A DNA stretch of 64,000 bases from Chroococcidiopsis thermalis PCC 7203 (GCF_000317125.1 NC_019695.1:5134336-5198335); one strand, 5' to 3'. Shown: positions 1-9,882, numbered from the stretch's first letter. Numbers and translations: made by a program. The notes: generated by a model from the letters alone, not told the origin.

Positions 1-1277
1 AGCGTTTGGCGATCGCTGACATAGTTTGTTTGTAAACTAAGCAAACTAGAAATCATTTGTAGATTATTTTTAACGCGGTGGTGAACTTCTTTCAACAAAA
101 AATCTTTTTCTCGTTCTACAGCTTGAATGCGTGCTGCTGCTTGCTTCTGCTCGGAAATGTTGCGATTAATTCCAGTCATCCAGATCGCTCGATCGGCATC
201 ATCATAAAAAACTTTACCTTGTCCCGCCAACCAACGAATATTACCATCAGCACTAAGAATGCGAAATTCTTGCTCAAATTCTCCCGTTCTTTCCAGCGCG
301 CGGGTAATAGCTTCGCTGAACGAAGCACGATCTTCTGGATAAATCCGATCGAGAACAGCTTCGTAAGTACCTGCAAATGTCCCAGGTGCGAGATCGAATA
401 AAGCCTCTTGTTGCAAAGACCACTTAAGTTCGTGCGTATGCAAATTCCAGTCCCAAATTCCTATCTGCGATGCTTCTAAAGTCAAATGCAACCTCTCTTG
501 ACTCTGGCGGAGCAACTCTTCACTACGTTGGCGATCGCTAACATCGCGCACGACTTGAGAAAAACCTTGAATTTCTCCGCTACTATCTTTGAGAGCTGTC
601 GTGACGACATTCGCCCAAAACCTAGAGCCATCTCGTCGTATCCGCCAGCCTTCCGTTTCCAGACGCTCTTGCGCGATCGCTGTTTGTAATTCCTGTTGGG
701 GAATACCGCTTTCTATGTCGGTATAGGTGTAAAATCGAGAGTAGTGTTGCCCGATCGCTTCTCTAGCTTTATAGCCTGTAATTCTAGCCGCTCCTGCATT
801 CCAACTGGCAACTATTCCATCAGCATCGAGCATGAAAATTGCGTAATCTTTCACTCCCTCAATTAGCAGACGGAAACGTTCTTCACTTTGGAGTAAAGTT
901 GCTTGGCAATGTAACGCTGCGACTTGGCTCTGTTGCGCTCGCACTCTAGCAGAGTTAAGGATAGCAATAGCAGTACAGATACAGATGGCTTCGAGAACGA
1001 AAATCGTTAGGCGCAAGCCTTGCTCCCAACTCGCGATGGATAGCACGTATTGAGGAGGGAGGAAAAAATAGTTGCATAAGATTGCTGCGAGTGCTGTTGC
1101 TGCTAATCCCGCTCCCATTCCACCACACCAGGCACTGACCAAAATCGCAATGAAAAACAGCATAAATGGGCTTTCTTTATGGATTAGGGTAGCGAGAAAG
1201 AGCGTGACAACTAAGGCGATCGCCACTGTCAACACTGCTACACCGTAACGCCAAAATAGAGATTTACGCTTAACCAC
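1..1277 (-). CDS. PAS-domain sensor histidine kinase of the HisKA_2 type (C-terminus cut by window edge)
   Basis: About 425 codons are visible and the gene runs off the left edge. The start is a GTG at 1277, because a TGA lies two codons upstream in the same frame. The N-terminus has closely spaced hydrophobic segments typical of a DUF4118/KdpD-like four-helix membrane module, including SPFMLFFIAILVSAWCGGMG and a CNYFFPP motif. Two PAS folds follow, roughly residues 140-260 and 270-385. At about residue 395 the sequence EVHHRVKNNLQMISSLLSLQ is the phosphoacceptor helix of HisKA_2 kinases. The ATPase domain should lie outside the window. Role inferred: membrane-anchored two-component sensor; the ligand is unknown. 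Confidence 0.85.
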   Translation of the reverse strand, partial: MVKRKSLFWRYGVAVLTVAIALVVTLFLATLIHKESPFMLFFIAILVSAWCGGMGAGLAATALAAILCNYFFLPPQYVLSIASWEQGLRLTIFVLEAICICTAIAILNSARVRAQQSQVAALHCQATLLQSEERFRLLIEGVKDYAIFMLDADGIVASWNAGAARITGYKAREAIGQHYSRFYTYTDIESGIPQQELQTAIAQERLETEGWRIRRDGSRFWANVVTTALKDSSGEIQGFSQVVRDVSDRQRSEELLRQSQERLHLTLEASQIGIWDWNLHTHELKWSLQQEALFDLAPGTFAGTYEAVLDRIYPEDRASFSEAITRALERTGEFEQEFRILSADGNIRWLAGQGKVFYDDADRAIWMTGINRNISEQKQAAARIQAVEREKDFLLKEVHHRVKNNLQMISSLLSLQTNYVSDRQT

Positions 1278-1640
1278 TGCTCAGAAGTTTTTCCATAAAA
1301 TCATTAGATCGGCTCCAGATAATAAGCATATCTGTTTCTCGACTTGATTTTGTCCGTAAATTCTCTGAAGTCGCTTAGTAATAACAGCAAACCTTCATCT
1401 GCGTCCCCGTGCTTCCCCGCTTGCACGAGCGCTTGCTCTTGTGATAAACGTAACTCAGTAATTGTACTGAATTTAAAAGCTATGTTGCGATCGCATCTGT
1501 AGTTTTTATGCAGTCGCTTTTATGTCAAAGGCGATCGCAATTCTATAAATGTCGATTGCTAGTAAACTTGATATAGTTTAAGTCCGATCGATTCGATTTG
1601 AGAAACTTTTTAACTATTCAACTATCGGAGGTTGCAAGTC
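1278..1640. other. Intergenic region between divergent genes
   Basis: No coding sequence recognised. It contains GCGATCGC-type HIP1 octamers and presumably the divergent promoters of the kinase and the thioredoxin-like gene. A GGAGG-type ribosome binding site just before 1641 decides the start of the rightward gene. Confidence 0.5.
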
Positions 1641-1952
1641 ATGGCATTAGCAGTGATTAAATTTTCGTCTGAAGACTGTGGAATTTGCCATAAAATGTCT
1701 TTCTACGATCGCAAAGTTAGTGAAGAATTAGGCTTAGAATTTATCGATGTCAAAATGCAAGATACGACAACTTATCGCAAGTATCGCAAGATTTTATTAA
1801 CTCAATATCCAGATAAAGCCGAAATGGGATGGCCCACTTATATTATTTGCGATACGCCAGAAGGCGACTTCAAAATTGTGGGCGAAGTGAAAGGGGGTCA
1901 TCCCAAAGGGGAGTTTAGAACGCGCTTGCAAGAAGTCGTGTCTGCTAACTAA
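1641..1952 (+). CDS. Thioredoxin-fold protein with CGIC redox motif
   Basis: A 103-residue protein starting MALAVIKFSSEDCGICHKMS. The CxxC pair (CGIC, residues 13-16) after a short beta strand, and a later WPTYI segment resembling the cis-proline loop, indicate a thioredoxin-like fold. An in-frame TTG lies three codons upstream, but CGGAGG at about 1626-1631 is well placed for the ATG at 1641. The gene stands alone, convergent with the next gene and separated from it by a hairpin. It may act as a small thiol-disulfide reductase. The substrate cannot be inferred. Confidence 0.75.
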   Translation: MALAVIKFSSEDCGICHKMSFYDRKVSEELGLEFIDVKMQDTTTYRKYRKILLTQYPDKAEMGWPTYIICDTPEGDFKIVGEVKGGHPKGEFRTRLQEVVSAN

Positions 1953-1971
1953 TGCAGGAAAGCAAAAATTC

Positions 1972-1999
1972 GTAGGGTGCGTTATTTAACGCACTCTAC
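1972..1999. terminator. Hairpin repeat between convergent genes
   Basis: GTAGGGTGCGTTA (1972-1984) pairs with TAACGCACTCTAC (1987-1999), a 13-bp stem with one G-T mismatch and a 2-nt loop. It sits between the stops of two convergent genes, so it may act as a bidirectional terminator. The sequence also resembles a dispersed cyanobacterial palindrome, so it may be a repeat reused as a terminator. Confidence 0.55.
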
Positions 2000-2011
2000 C
2001 ATAACTCTCTT

Positions 2012-2236
2012 TTAGACAATTTCAAACGATTTTACCTCTAAGACGGGACCGATCATCGCTAGGCTCATCACATCTTCTTTTACCTCTCCAGCAACTTTCA
2101 CTTTTTGTCCGTCCTTCAGCAATTCCTTGGCAGTCCCTCTAGGAATCTCATATGTCGTGCCGTCATCTGCAACCAAAGCCCAAGCCCCAGTACCAATATC
2201 GCGCCGCTCGATCGTCCCTGTAATGTTAATACTCAT
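2012..2236 (-). CDS. Small OB-fold-like protein of unknown function
   Basis: A 74-residue protein beginning MSINITGTIERRDIGTGAWA. An upstream extension is open in frame, but its residues (proline/serine rich) look non-coding, so the ATG at 2236 is preferred. The alternating strands (TGTIERR, WALVADDGTTYEI, KVKVAGEV) and repeated turns suggest a five-stranded OB-like barrel. No catalytic residue is recognisable. Function unknown. It is convergent with the thioredoxin-like gene and downstream of the subtilase in the same direction, 148 bp away. Confidence 0.55.
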   Translation of the reverse strand: MSINITGTIERRDIGTGAWALVADDGTTYEIPRGTAKELLKDGQKVKVAGEVKEDVMSLAMIGPVLEVKSFEIV

Positions 2237-2384
2237 CTTATTCGATCCATGTCGTATTACTACTCTTATACTAGGGGCGCTTGAGCTAGGAGCTACGGGA
2301 ACCAGGAAAATGAGACACAAAAATCCCCCCTTTGGAGTAAGGAGGGTCGAGAGATGTTGCGTCTCTATTGGTCACTGGTCACTG

Positions 2385-4157
2385 TTAACTGACTAAGCTT
2401 CCTTCACCTTTCATTGCCAACCAAGCGATCCCATAACAGGCTAAAGCATTACCGATCAGAAAAGTACGAGCGATCGCCCCACTTCCCAACCAGCCTAAAT
2501 CGGGTGCGATAAAGGCACTGATTAACAAGCAGCTAGCGACACCTAAAGCTGTACCGACAGCAAATTTCTTCCAATTCGGATTTCCCAGCAGTAACACGAT
2601 TAACACGAAGGGAATCACTACGCTGGCAAAGAAGGGGTTTAACTCAGAGTATCCCTGAATAGCGCTACCGAGTTCGGGAATGGAACTGCCCAGCAAGCGG
2701 AAGGGCCATTGAGGTAGGTCGAAGATATAAAAGCCTTTGAGGAAGAATAAACCCGAACTGCCTGTAACTAACCCCCATGACAGCGACCAACTCCAGGTAA
2801 AGGGGAAGTAAACCCGCAAGAACCAAGCCAAGAGGTAAGAACCGAGTACCATCAGGACTTTAGGTAATAATGCCACTGCACCACCATCAATCCAGAAACG
2901 GGGGTTGAGGTAGCCGTTATCCCGCAGCCAGCGGAAGAAGTCTTTGAAGGTAATTTGTCCGCGCACGGCAAGTTTCACGGCGGCGGATGCATCTAAATGT
3001 CCCGCACCGTAGTAGTTGAGTCCGTCATCTTGCACGACTCTGGCGGACTTTTGCAGAACGCTTTCTACTTCATCTGGGTCTTGTATCCCAGCAGCTTTAA
3101 CTAAGGCGGCGACTCCGGCAACGTGGGGAGATGCCATGCTGGTTCCTTGGAATCCGGCAAATACTGGTTCTTCCGTATCTGGATCGATAGTTTCTTGGAC
3201 GATTTTGCCGGAATTACTGCCACCAGGAGCAGAAAGATCGATTCCTGCACCGAAATTAGAGTAGGGGGCTTTTTCTCCCGCTGAATCGATCGCCGAAACT
3301 CCAATTACGTGAGGATAGCGGGCGGGGTACTCGGCAGCGTTGCTATTGGCATTGCCAGCAGCGGCGACGACTACGACACCTTTTTGATGGGCATAGGCGA
3401 TCGCTTCTTTCATCATTTCGCTTTCACCACCACCACCTAAGCTCATATTAATTACGCCTGCGCCGTTGTCAGCAGCAAAGCGGATGGCTTCGGCAATATC
3501 GGAGGTCGTACCCGTACCACCTGCACTTAAGACTTTCAGGGGCATGAGCGTGGCTTCGTAAGCCACACCTGCGACACCATAATTGTTGTTGGTTGATTGC
3601 GCTACCGTACCTGCTACGTGAGTCCCATGCCCGTTGTCGTCATCTGCTGCAACTTTATCATTTACAAAGTCGTAGCCTTCGACGAATTTGGTATTTTTCA
3701 GGTCTGGAACTTGACTAATGCCCGTGTCAATCACAGCAACGGTTACGCCGCTACCTTTGGTTTCATCCCATGCCGACTCAATGCTAATACTACGCATGTT
3801 CCATTGCTGACCGTATTGGGGGTCGTTGGGAACCTCATAGGCGCGGTAAATGTAGTTAGGTTCGATATATTCGGTAGATTTAGCGATTTTGGAGTTTCTC
3901 AGGCTAGTCAGAGTCTGGCGATCGCCTTCCACGACATATACATTATCTGCTGCGGAAAACTCACTATTAAGCCGAGGCTTGACTTTGTATTGCTGCGCGA
4001 TCGCGTTTAATTTAGCTTCTATCTCCGTATTCGGCACATTTTCCCGAAAATCTAGCACAATGGACTGATATTCGCCTTTAGCTGCCAGACCTTGAAAGCT
4101 TGACAGAGCAAACCACAGCCCGCCAATAAACAAACACAGTAGAATAAACTTTTTCAT
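2385..4157 (-). CDS. Membrane-anchored subtilisin-like serine protease (peptidase S8)
   Basis: A 590-residue protein. The N-terminus MKKFILLCLFIGGLWFALSS is a signal peptide or signal anchor. Residues about 28-110 resemble a fervidolysin-type propeptide. The catalytic domain shows the full triad: Asp144 in VAVIDTGIS, His177 in NGHGTHVAG and Ser340 in GTSMASPHVAG, with the oxyanion Asn269 in AAAGN. After the protease domain (to about residue 400) the C-terminus carries about five hydrophobic helices, for example VLMVLGSYLLAWFL and VVIPFVLIVLLLG. This suggests tethering in the cytoplasmic or another membrane with the protease domain outside the cytoplasm. The membrane tail is unusual compared with plain secreted subtilases. 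Confidence 0.92.
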   Translation of the reverse strand: MKKFILLCLFIGGLWFALSSFQGLAAKGEYQSIVLDFRENVPNTEIEAKLNAIAQQYKVKPRLNSEFSAADNVYVVEGDRQTLTSLRNSKIAKSTEYIEPNYIYRAYEVPNDPQYGQQWNMRSISIESAWDETKGSGVTVAVIDTGISQVPDLKNTKFVEGYDFVNDKVAADDDNGHGTHVAGTVAQSTNNNYGVAGVAYEATLMPLKVLSAGGTGTTSDIAEAIRFAADNGAGVINMSLGGGGESEMMKEAIAYAHQKGVVVVAAAGNANSNAAEYPARYPHVIGVSAIDSAGEKAPYSNFGAGIDLSAPGGSNSGKIVQETIDPDTEEPVFAGFQGTSMASPHVAGVAALVKAAGIQDPDEVESVLQKSARVVQDDGLNYYGAGHLDASAAVKLAVRGQITFKDFFRWLRDNGYLNPRFWIDGGAVALLPKVLMVLGSYLLAWFLRVYFPFTWSWSLSWGLVTGSSGLFFLKGFYIFDLPQWPFRLLGSSIPELGSAIQGYSELNPFFASVVIPFVLIVLLLGNPNWKKFAVGTALGVASCLLISAFIAPDLGWLGSGAIARTFLIGNALACYGIAWLAMKGEGSLVS

Positions 4158-4257
4158 ACCTGCAATCCATCTGTACTGAAGCGGCAGTAGCTTAATCTAC
4201 AAGATAACTCATGCGATCGTCCTACAAACAAATGTTGCAGAATTCTTACAGTTATCA

Positions 4258-4285
4258 GTGGCTGGTGGCTGGTGGCTGGTGGCTA
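4258..4285. repeat. Heptamer tandem repeat (GGCTGGT)n
   Basis: Four consecutive copies of GGCTGGT lie in the 366-bp gap upstream of the subtilase. This is the short tandemly repeated repetitive (STRR) type seen elsewhere in this window. The rest of the gap (4158-4523) holds one dispersed element at 4431-4500 and no gene. Confidence 0.8.
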
Positions 4286-4430
4286 GAAGAAGAGTTTCAC
4301 TCTGCTAGCCAATGCGTTACTATCCACTCACATTAATTCTCTAAATCCCATTACAACTTTAGTTGCTTGAGGGCAGTTTGTAGACTTTCAGCGATCGCTT
4401 CAAACTAGCAGGAATTACCATTCCAACAAT

Positions 4431-4500
4431 AGCAATCCTATTTGATTCATGAACGTGGAGCAGGCTAGAAGCCTGCTTTACAAATCATTTAGAACTGCTA
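4431..4500. repeat. Dispersed MITE-like element, copy 1
   Basis: About 70 bp, running from AGCAATCCTATTTGATTCAT through the palindromic core CAGGCTAGAAGCCTG to AAATCATTTAGAACTGCTA. Related copies lie at 26421-26492 (opposite orientation) and 30439-30526. The ends are imperfect inverted repeats of the form (TAT)AGCA...TGCT(ATA). No coding capacity. Confidence 0.75.
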
Positions 4501-4523
4501 AAGCGCAGAGACCATAATTCAAG

Positions 4524-6122
4524 TCAAGCATTCATCCCTAGCGCTTTTTGCAATAATATTCGATCTTCTAACTTAGCTTGAAAACGTCCATTTTCAATAT
4601 CGCGAATCCAACTCTGGCTTTTACCCGTTAGCTGGGCTAAATCTCTTTGGCTCAATCCCAGTTTTTTTCTTGCTTCAATAATATATTCAGTAGAGAGGGC
4701 TACTTGCGATTTTGACCTAGTTTTGCGGTTCGTCGTTCGTTGCTTCTTCTTAGATTTCGCGAGTTGTTGTTCCCACTCTGGAGGCAGTTCAAAATGCAAA
4801 ATCCGAGCATTCATTAATCGATTCCACTTACCACGAGGGGCAGCATCGGTCAATCGAGTGCTATTGCTACCATCATCAATCCAAAATTCTAATGCAGCTT
4901 CCGCATCTTCTGGAATATCGACTAACTTAGCCCACAAAGGTTGAATCTCTGGTGGATAGGTCACAGGATCGAATACAGGCTTGAGTCCGTAGCGATCGAG
5001 TACCTCTAAATCGCTTTCAAATATTCTTAATAGACGTTGGCGATTCTCCGGTTGCAAAGATATTTGGCTCAGTTTTCGCTCGCCGTAGGCTACTCTCATG
5101 AGAGTGGGAATCGTAACGCGCTGCTCTTTACCCATTTTGGTTTTAAATAGCAACCATAGCATCATCCGCGCTGCACCCTCATGCTGCTGCCAAATACTCA
5201 TCACGGCGCTGAGTAGGGCTTTGGGTAAAGTACCGTACTGATAGAATGCAGTCCGCTCTTTGCAACCTTGCCGATTCAGAAAATGCTGCGCCCACTGACC
5301 GATTTTAATTTTGAAAGTCAACCCAACCAGATGTTTGCATCCCAAATCGTCTTCTTGAAAGTGATGTTGAGTGTCCAGTAAATGCCACAAACGACTTTTT
5401 TCCAGCCGAATTCCCTTAATCTTTCCTTGTTGGGGCAGATCGATACAAGCTATTAGCTTGCAGGGTTGTTGGGCAAGTTCTTTAATGAGAACGAGTTTAG
5501 TCAGTTTGCTCAGGTCTTTGCGCTTGTCCAGTCCCAAGTATTCCTCAATCTGTCGGTCACTGATAATGAATTCCTCTTCCCAAGGACGCTCTAAGCTTGT
5601 AACATGAGCGGCGTAGATTAAGTGCAAGCAGGCAGATCTAATATCAAATGTCTCGATCGCAGATAATGCTCGATCGCCTTTAAGCGCAACTGGCGGTTCC
5701 AAATCTAAGCTGTCTGTAATTCGGAAGGCGATCGCACCCTTACCTCCATGAATTTGCCGCTGATAGTACAACTCTCCCGCAGCATCGATTTCCCAAGTAA
5801 GAGAGTGTCGCTGTGCTAGAACATTGCATAATTCCCAACTAGCGATCGCGGAAGCAAAAGGATGACTTTTACCGTCGGGAAAAAGATCGAGGCTAGGTAC
5901 GGTTCTAACATCAATCTTGCATCTACCTTTCTTCGCTTGCCAAGGAACCGGAGAGTTGACAGGGCAAGAGTCTACACACTGCGGTGCTAGGGAATCCTGG
6001 CAGTCATGACACAAGCTGGGATCGATCCAATACTCACCCTCGATAATTTTGATCGCACCTGTAGGACACTGAGGCAGGCAGTTGTCACAACGAATGCAGT
6101 GCTTAGTAATGGCGTAAGGCAT
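4524..6122 (-). CDS. cnfR: CnfR/PatB: ferredoxin-HTH transcriptional activator of nif genes
   Basis: A 532-residue protein. The N-terminus is a two-cluster ferredoxin module with cysteines at 9, 12, 15, 19 and 38, 41, 49, 53. The C-terminus is an XRE-type helix-turn-helix (ARKKLGLSQRDLAQLTGKSQ, about residues 485-530), preceded by a basic linker. The central region of about 400 residues has no motif I can name. This architecture and length match CnfR (PatB in Anabaena, about 530 residues), known to activate nif genes in cyanobacteria under low oxygen. The 4Fe-4S domain is thought to sense oxygen. It lies 2.6 kb from the first gene of the leftward nif run, next to the molybdate genes. Confidence 0.9.
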   Translation of the reverse strand: MPYAITKHCIRCDNCLPQCPTGAIKIIEGEYWIDPSLCHDCQDSLAPQCVDSCPVNSPVPWQAKKGRCKIDVRTVPSLDLFPDGKSHPFASAIASWELCNVLAQRHSLTWEIDAAGELYYQRQIHGGKGAIAFRITDSLDLEPPVALKGDRALSAIETFDIRSACLHLIYAAHVTSLERPWEEEFIISDRQIEEYLGLDKRKDLSKLTKLVLIKELAQQPCKLIACIDLPQQGKIKGIRLEKSRLWHLLDTQHHFQEDDLGCKHLVGLTFKIKIGQWAQHFLNRQGCKERTAFYQYGTLPKALLSAVMSIWQQHEGAARMMLWLLFKTKMGKEQRVTIPTLMRVAYGERKLSQISLQPENRQRLLRIFESDLEVLDRYGLKPVFDPVTYPPEIQPLWAKLVDIPEDAEAALEFWIDDGSNSTRLTDAAPRGKWNRLMNARILHFELPPEWEQQLAKSKKKQRTTNRKTRSKSQVALSTEYIIEARKKLGLSQRDLAQLTGKSQSWIRDIENGRFQAKLEDRILLQKALGMNA

Positions 6123-6575
6123 GGTATTGCGCGGTTCTTTTTCAAAAGATGCTAGCTTTGCTGAGTGCTATGAATACGCGATCGCCGAAAATTTTCTCTA
6201 CAAAGATTTGAACTCCTCGCCATCCAAGAGTTTTTCTCGAAGCTATACTCTTACGAATTATTTATAGTAAATATATTTAATCTGCAAGCTCAGATATTTT
6301 TGTTCGCTTTGAGCCATTAAATAAAGTCTTAATATTTTAGTAAAATCATTTGAGGCGATGCCTATGGCAAGGGCAAAACCCCATGCATCTCCTAGTGACA
6401 GCCCAGCTAACGACCAAATTTTATCTTGGTATGCTGTTGCTGAGGATGTCAATAATCTACTGCAATTGGCAGCACAGAACTGAGAAAATACGGCTGAATC
6501 AGAGTACTTTATCAAATAGGTATTAGCGATCGCCTCAGATAATCTAGACGTTCTCGTTTCTACCTATCGCTATTT
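6123..6575. other. Intergenic region between modA and cnfR
   Basis: About 450 bp upstream of cnfR and downstream of modA, containing HIP1 sites. A leftward 85-codon open frame (6258-6515) is present, but it has no ribosome binding site I can point to and no recognisable domain, so it is not called. No clear operator seen. Confidence 0.4.
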
Positions 6576-7382
6576 TTACGATGCTTTGGCTATGCCAAAA
6601 CCGTATTTCTCAAACACGGTTCTTGCTTGCTTGTCAGTTAAAAACTGAATATATTCTTTGGCAGCATCAAGATTTTTACTACTACTGATAATGGCTATAG
6701 GATAGACAATCGGAGAATGTAAGTTTTCCGCTGCTGTAGCCACTACCCGAACTTTATTTGAGAGTTTGGCATCTGTGGTATAGACAATTCCAGCATCAGC
6801 ATTGCCACTTTCTACAGCAGCTAGTACATTACGGACATTATTGCCAAACACTAATTTTGGTTTAACTTGTGATAGAATTCCTAATTTCTTGAATAGTTCC
6901 TCGGAATATTGTCCGACTGGAACGCTGCGGAATTCGCCTACAGCAATTCGTTTTATGTTAGTATCTGTTAATTGCTCGAACTTATCGATCTTCAGATCGG
7001 AATTACTCGACACAACCAAGACAAGGCGATTAGTTAGGAGGTTGCGGCGGGTATCGAGAAGAATCAAATTTTTATCCTGCAAGGCATTCATTTGCTTTGC
7101 AGCGGCAGAAAAAAAGATATCTGCTGGCGCACCTTGTTCTATTTGTTGTTGTAATGCCCCAGAAGCACCAAAGTTATAATTGACTTCGATCTTCGGCTGA
7201 GTTTTTTGAAAAAGTGGTTGGGCTTCTTTTAAGGCATCTTGGAGGCTAGCAGCAGCAGATATAAGTAAGTTTGTATTTGCTTGTGCGACAACAGGAGATG
7301 GATTGAGCCAGTTGAAAATAGTTGCTAAAATCAGCGCGATCGCAACTCCACAAATAAAGGCAAAAACATTTTTTCTTTTCAT
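6576..7382 (-). CDS. modA: Molybdate ABC transporter substrate-binding protein
   Basis: A 268-residue protein with an N-terminal signal sequence (basic MKRK, then a hydrophobic stretch ending near residue 33). The mature part begins with the typical ModA sequence NLLISAAASLQDALKEAQPL and continues with FGASGALQQQIEQGAPADIF, segments that line the oxyanion pocket in ModA proteins. It captures molybdate outside the cytoplasm for import. No ModB or ModC partner is adjacent; the permease must be elsewhere. The gene is divergent from the molbindin gene at 7634 and lies beside cnfR, so it fits molybdenum supply to nitrogenase. Confidence 0.93.
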   Translation of the reverse strand: MKRKNVFAFICGVAIALILATIFNWLNPSPVVAQANTNLLISAAASLQDALKEAQPLFQKTQPKIEVNYNFGASGALQQQIEQGAPADIFFSAAAKQMNALQDKNLILLDTRRNLLTNRLVLVVSSNSDLKIDKFEQLTDTNIKRIAVGEFRSVPVGQYSEELFKKLGILSQVKPKLVFGNNVRNVLAAVESGNADAGIVYTTDAKLSNKVRVVATAAENLHSPIVYPIAIISSSKNLDAAKEYIQFLTDKQARTVFEKYGFGIAKAS

Positions 7383-7422
7383 AGAATCTTCAGTTCAATA
7401 TCTACTTTATCTACAAAAAATA

Positions 7423-7437
7423 ACTATAAATTATAGT
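7423..7437. promoter_or_regulatory. Palindromic operator candidate upstream of modA
   Basis: ACTATAA-A-TTATAGT is a perfect 7-bp inverted repeat around one central base, 41-55 bp upstream of the modA start within the modA/molbindin divergent region. It does not match the ModE consensus I know. Its role is inferred from position only. Confidence 0.3.
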
Positions 7438-7633
7438 AGAATCTATATTAGATATGCTTTATGGATAGATTAGATTAACATATACTTATAATGAGTCAAT
7501 ATGTAGAAACTACTAATCCTTAAAGGAGATGATGAGGCGATCGCTCGGCAATAAAAAGTAGTTAAATTTACAGTTTAACGAGCGTAAATAGATAGAAGAT
7601 CGAGCTAACAAAACATATACAAAAGATTGACAA

Positions 7634-7843
7634 ATGAAGATTAGCGCCCGCAATACATTGAAAGCAACTGTAAAAAAAGTTGTACCAGGAGCCGTTAATA
7701 CTGAAGTCACGTTAGAACTTGCGCCTGGAGTGGAAATAGTTGCAATTATTACAAAATCCTCGGCTGAAAGCTTGGGACTTGCAGAGGGTAAAGAGGCTTA
7801 CGCTGTCGTTAAATCGTCAGATGTGATGGTTGCAGTTGATTGA
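7634..7843 (+). CDS. Molbindin (single TOBE/Mop domain)
   Basis: A 69-residue protein beginning MKISARNTLKATVKKVVPGA. It is a single Mop/TOBE domain: the RNTLKATVKKVVPGAVNTEV segment and the later ITKSSAESLGLAEGKEAYAV are typical of molbindins, which assemble into oligomers storing or buffering molybdate in the cytoplasm. It is divergent from modA across about 250 bp, so both may share control. There is no fused ATPase or HTH, so it is not ModC or ModE. Confidence 0.9.
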   Translation: MKISARNTLKATVKKVVPGAVNTEVTLELAPGVEIVAIITKSSAESLGLAEGKEAYAVVKSSDVMVAVD

Positions 7844-7850
7844 GCGATCG

Positions 7851-8622
<772 letters not shown>

Positions 8623-8702
8623 TTAACTGTCAACCAACAACAAATGACCAATGACCAATGACCACCTTCACGAGTAGTTTACAACTCAAACAGAATTGCT
8701 AT

Positions 8703-8999
8703 CTAATTTTGTTCTAACGAGCTATGGGTGTAACAATTTTTGGGACAAACTCTAGAGCAAGCCTGACAACCAATACAGTATTCTGGATGAACAATAGACA
8801 TGACTTTGCGCTCGATCTCCTCAGCCTCCTCATCTTCGACAAACTCCCCATCTTCATTCAGTGCTTGCAGTAGTAGCACGTTTCTACCGCAGGCTTTAAA
8901 ACATCTACCACAACCAATACATTTATCTTGGTTAATTTCTTGTACGAATTGGGGTGTCCAGGTTTTACCCCCAAAAGTCAAACTAGTAAGTGTTGCCAT
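8703..8999 (-). CDS. fdxB: Nif-specific ferredoxin III (FdxB-like, two 4Fe-4S motifs)
   Basis: A 98-residue protein. The start at 8999 ([18 protein letters not shown]) is preferred over an upstream in-frame start because GAGGAG lies about 8 nt before it. Motif 1 is [11 protein letters not shown] (Cys27, 30, 33, 37) and motif 2 is [15 protein letters not shown]. Between them is an acidic insert ([17 protein letters not shown]) characteristic of nif-associated ferredoxin III. Probable role: low-potential electron carrier for nitrogenase or for cofactor assembly. It is the last gene of the leftward nif run. Confidence 0.88.
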   Translation of the reverse strand: MATLTSLTFGGKTWTPQFVQEINQDKCIGCGRCFKACGRNVLLLQALNEDGEFVEDEEAEEIERKVMSIVHPEYCIGCQACSRVCPKNCYTHSSLEQN

Positions 9000-9017
9000 A
9001 GTGTCTCCTCTTGAGTA

Positions 9018-9046
9018 AGTCAAAAGTTAAAAGTCAAAAGGCAAAA
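9018..9046. repeat. Heptamer repeat (CAAAAGT)n between fdxB and feoA-like genes
   Basis: About four degenerate CAAAAGT/TAAAAGT units. The same heptamer family occurs at about 9883-9907, 15788-15810, 26293-26325 and 26838-26863. Confidence 0.8.
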
Positions 9047-9074
9047 GTAAGAAATTAGATGTATTTCAGTTGAT

Positions 9075-9464
9075 TCAGTCCTTGCCTTGCGGACTTTGAA
9101 TGTGTGGTTCCGCGAATTCTATTCGCCGATTATTTTTTTGAGTTGCACCCAACCATTGGAATAGAGCAGTTAGCACCCCAGCCATACCAGCAGCTTGAAT
9201 AGGGGCAGAATTCGATCGCGCCGTCAACCTCACGTAGATTGCATCAGCAGACTTTTGGCAGAGAATCAGGCGATCGCCTCCTACGATAACCTTGTAGGCA
9301 GGCGATCGCTGTTCTAAAATGATGGTGACTCCAGGTACAATACCCATTGCCCTGAGTTCCTGTACCGTAGCCTCGTCTGCACTCTCGACTCTGTTAACGA
9401 CTCCCTGTTCTCCAGGTTGGAGCAAACTGAGCGAGGAGCCAAAAATGGTAAAGTCAGTAAACAT
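9075..9464 (-). CDS. FeoA-domain protein in the nif cluster
   Basis: A 129-residue protein from the ATG at 9464 (MFTDFTIFGSSLSLLQPGEQ), 11 bp after the fdxH stop. A longer in-frame start would overlap fdxH. The core (LQPGEQGVVNRV ... ELRAMGIVPGVTIILEQRSP ... GGDRLILCQKSADAIYVR) is a FeoA/SH3-like domain, as found in FeoA and in the C-termini of DtxR-like regulators. A C-terminal extension of about 45 residues follows. FeoA partners FeoB in ferrous iron uptake. Here no FeoB is adjacent, so a nif-linked iron role is inferred only from position. Confidence 0.8.
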   Translation of the reverse strand: MFTDFTIFGSSLSLLQPGEQGVVNRVESADEATVQELRAMGIVPGVTIILEQRSPAYKVIVGGDRLILCQKSADAIYVRLTARSNSAPIQAAGMAGVLTALFQWLGATQKNNRRIEFAEPHIQSPQGKD

Positions 9465-9475
9465 ATCGTGGGTAC

Positions 9476-9775
9476 TCAGACTAGATAGGCTTCTTGGTGG
9501 GTGCGGATCGTACAATCAGAGCGAGGATAGGCGACACAGAGAAGCACAAATCCTTTCTTCACTTGTTCGTCATCTAAAAACACCTGTTCGGACTGATCGA
9601 TTTCGCCTTCAACCACTTTGCCAACGCAACTAGAGCAAGAACCAGAGTGACAGGAAAAGGGTAAGTCCAGTCCTTGTTCTTCTGCGGCATCCAGAATCGT
9701 AATAGATTCTTCAACAGGGATCGTAATGTCGAGCGATCGCTTTTTATTGATTAAATGCACTTGATAAGTCGTCAT
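9476..9775 (-). CDS. fdxH: Plant-type [2Fe-2S] ferredoxin, FdxH type
   Basis: 99 residues from the ATG at 9775, supported by GGAGG about 9 nt upstream; this matches the usual FdxH length. Ligands Cys42, Cys47, Cys50 and Cys80 follow the plant-type pattern CHSGSCSSC plus a distal Cys. Family knowledge: FdxH donates electrons to nitrogenase reductase (NifH) in cyanobacteria. Co-transcription with hesA/hesB upstream is likely, though about 135 bp separates hesB from it. Confidence 0.92.
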   Translation of the reverse strand: MTTYQVHLINKKRSLDITIPVEESITILDAAEEQGLDLPFSCHSGSCSSCVGKVVEGEIDQSEQVFLDDEQVKKGFVLLCVAYPRSDCTIRTHQEAYLV

Positions 9776-9882
9776 CGTCGTGTCCTCCAAAATGATTCGA
9801 TCTTTGTACGGGCTAGTTAAATCAAAGAACTAATTGTGATTTCACAAGTATCTGCAAAAAACCCACCCCCACAAGTTTTGAC

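Noticed and set aside
6258-6515. Leftward 85-codon frame between modA and cnfR
   Set aside because: No recognisable domain and no supporting ribosome binding site; may be chance.
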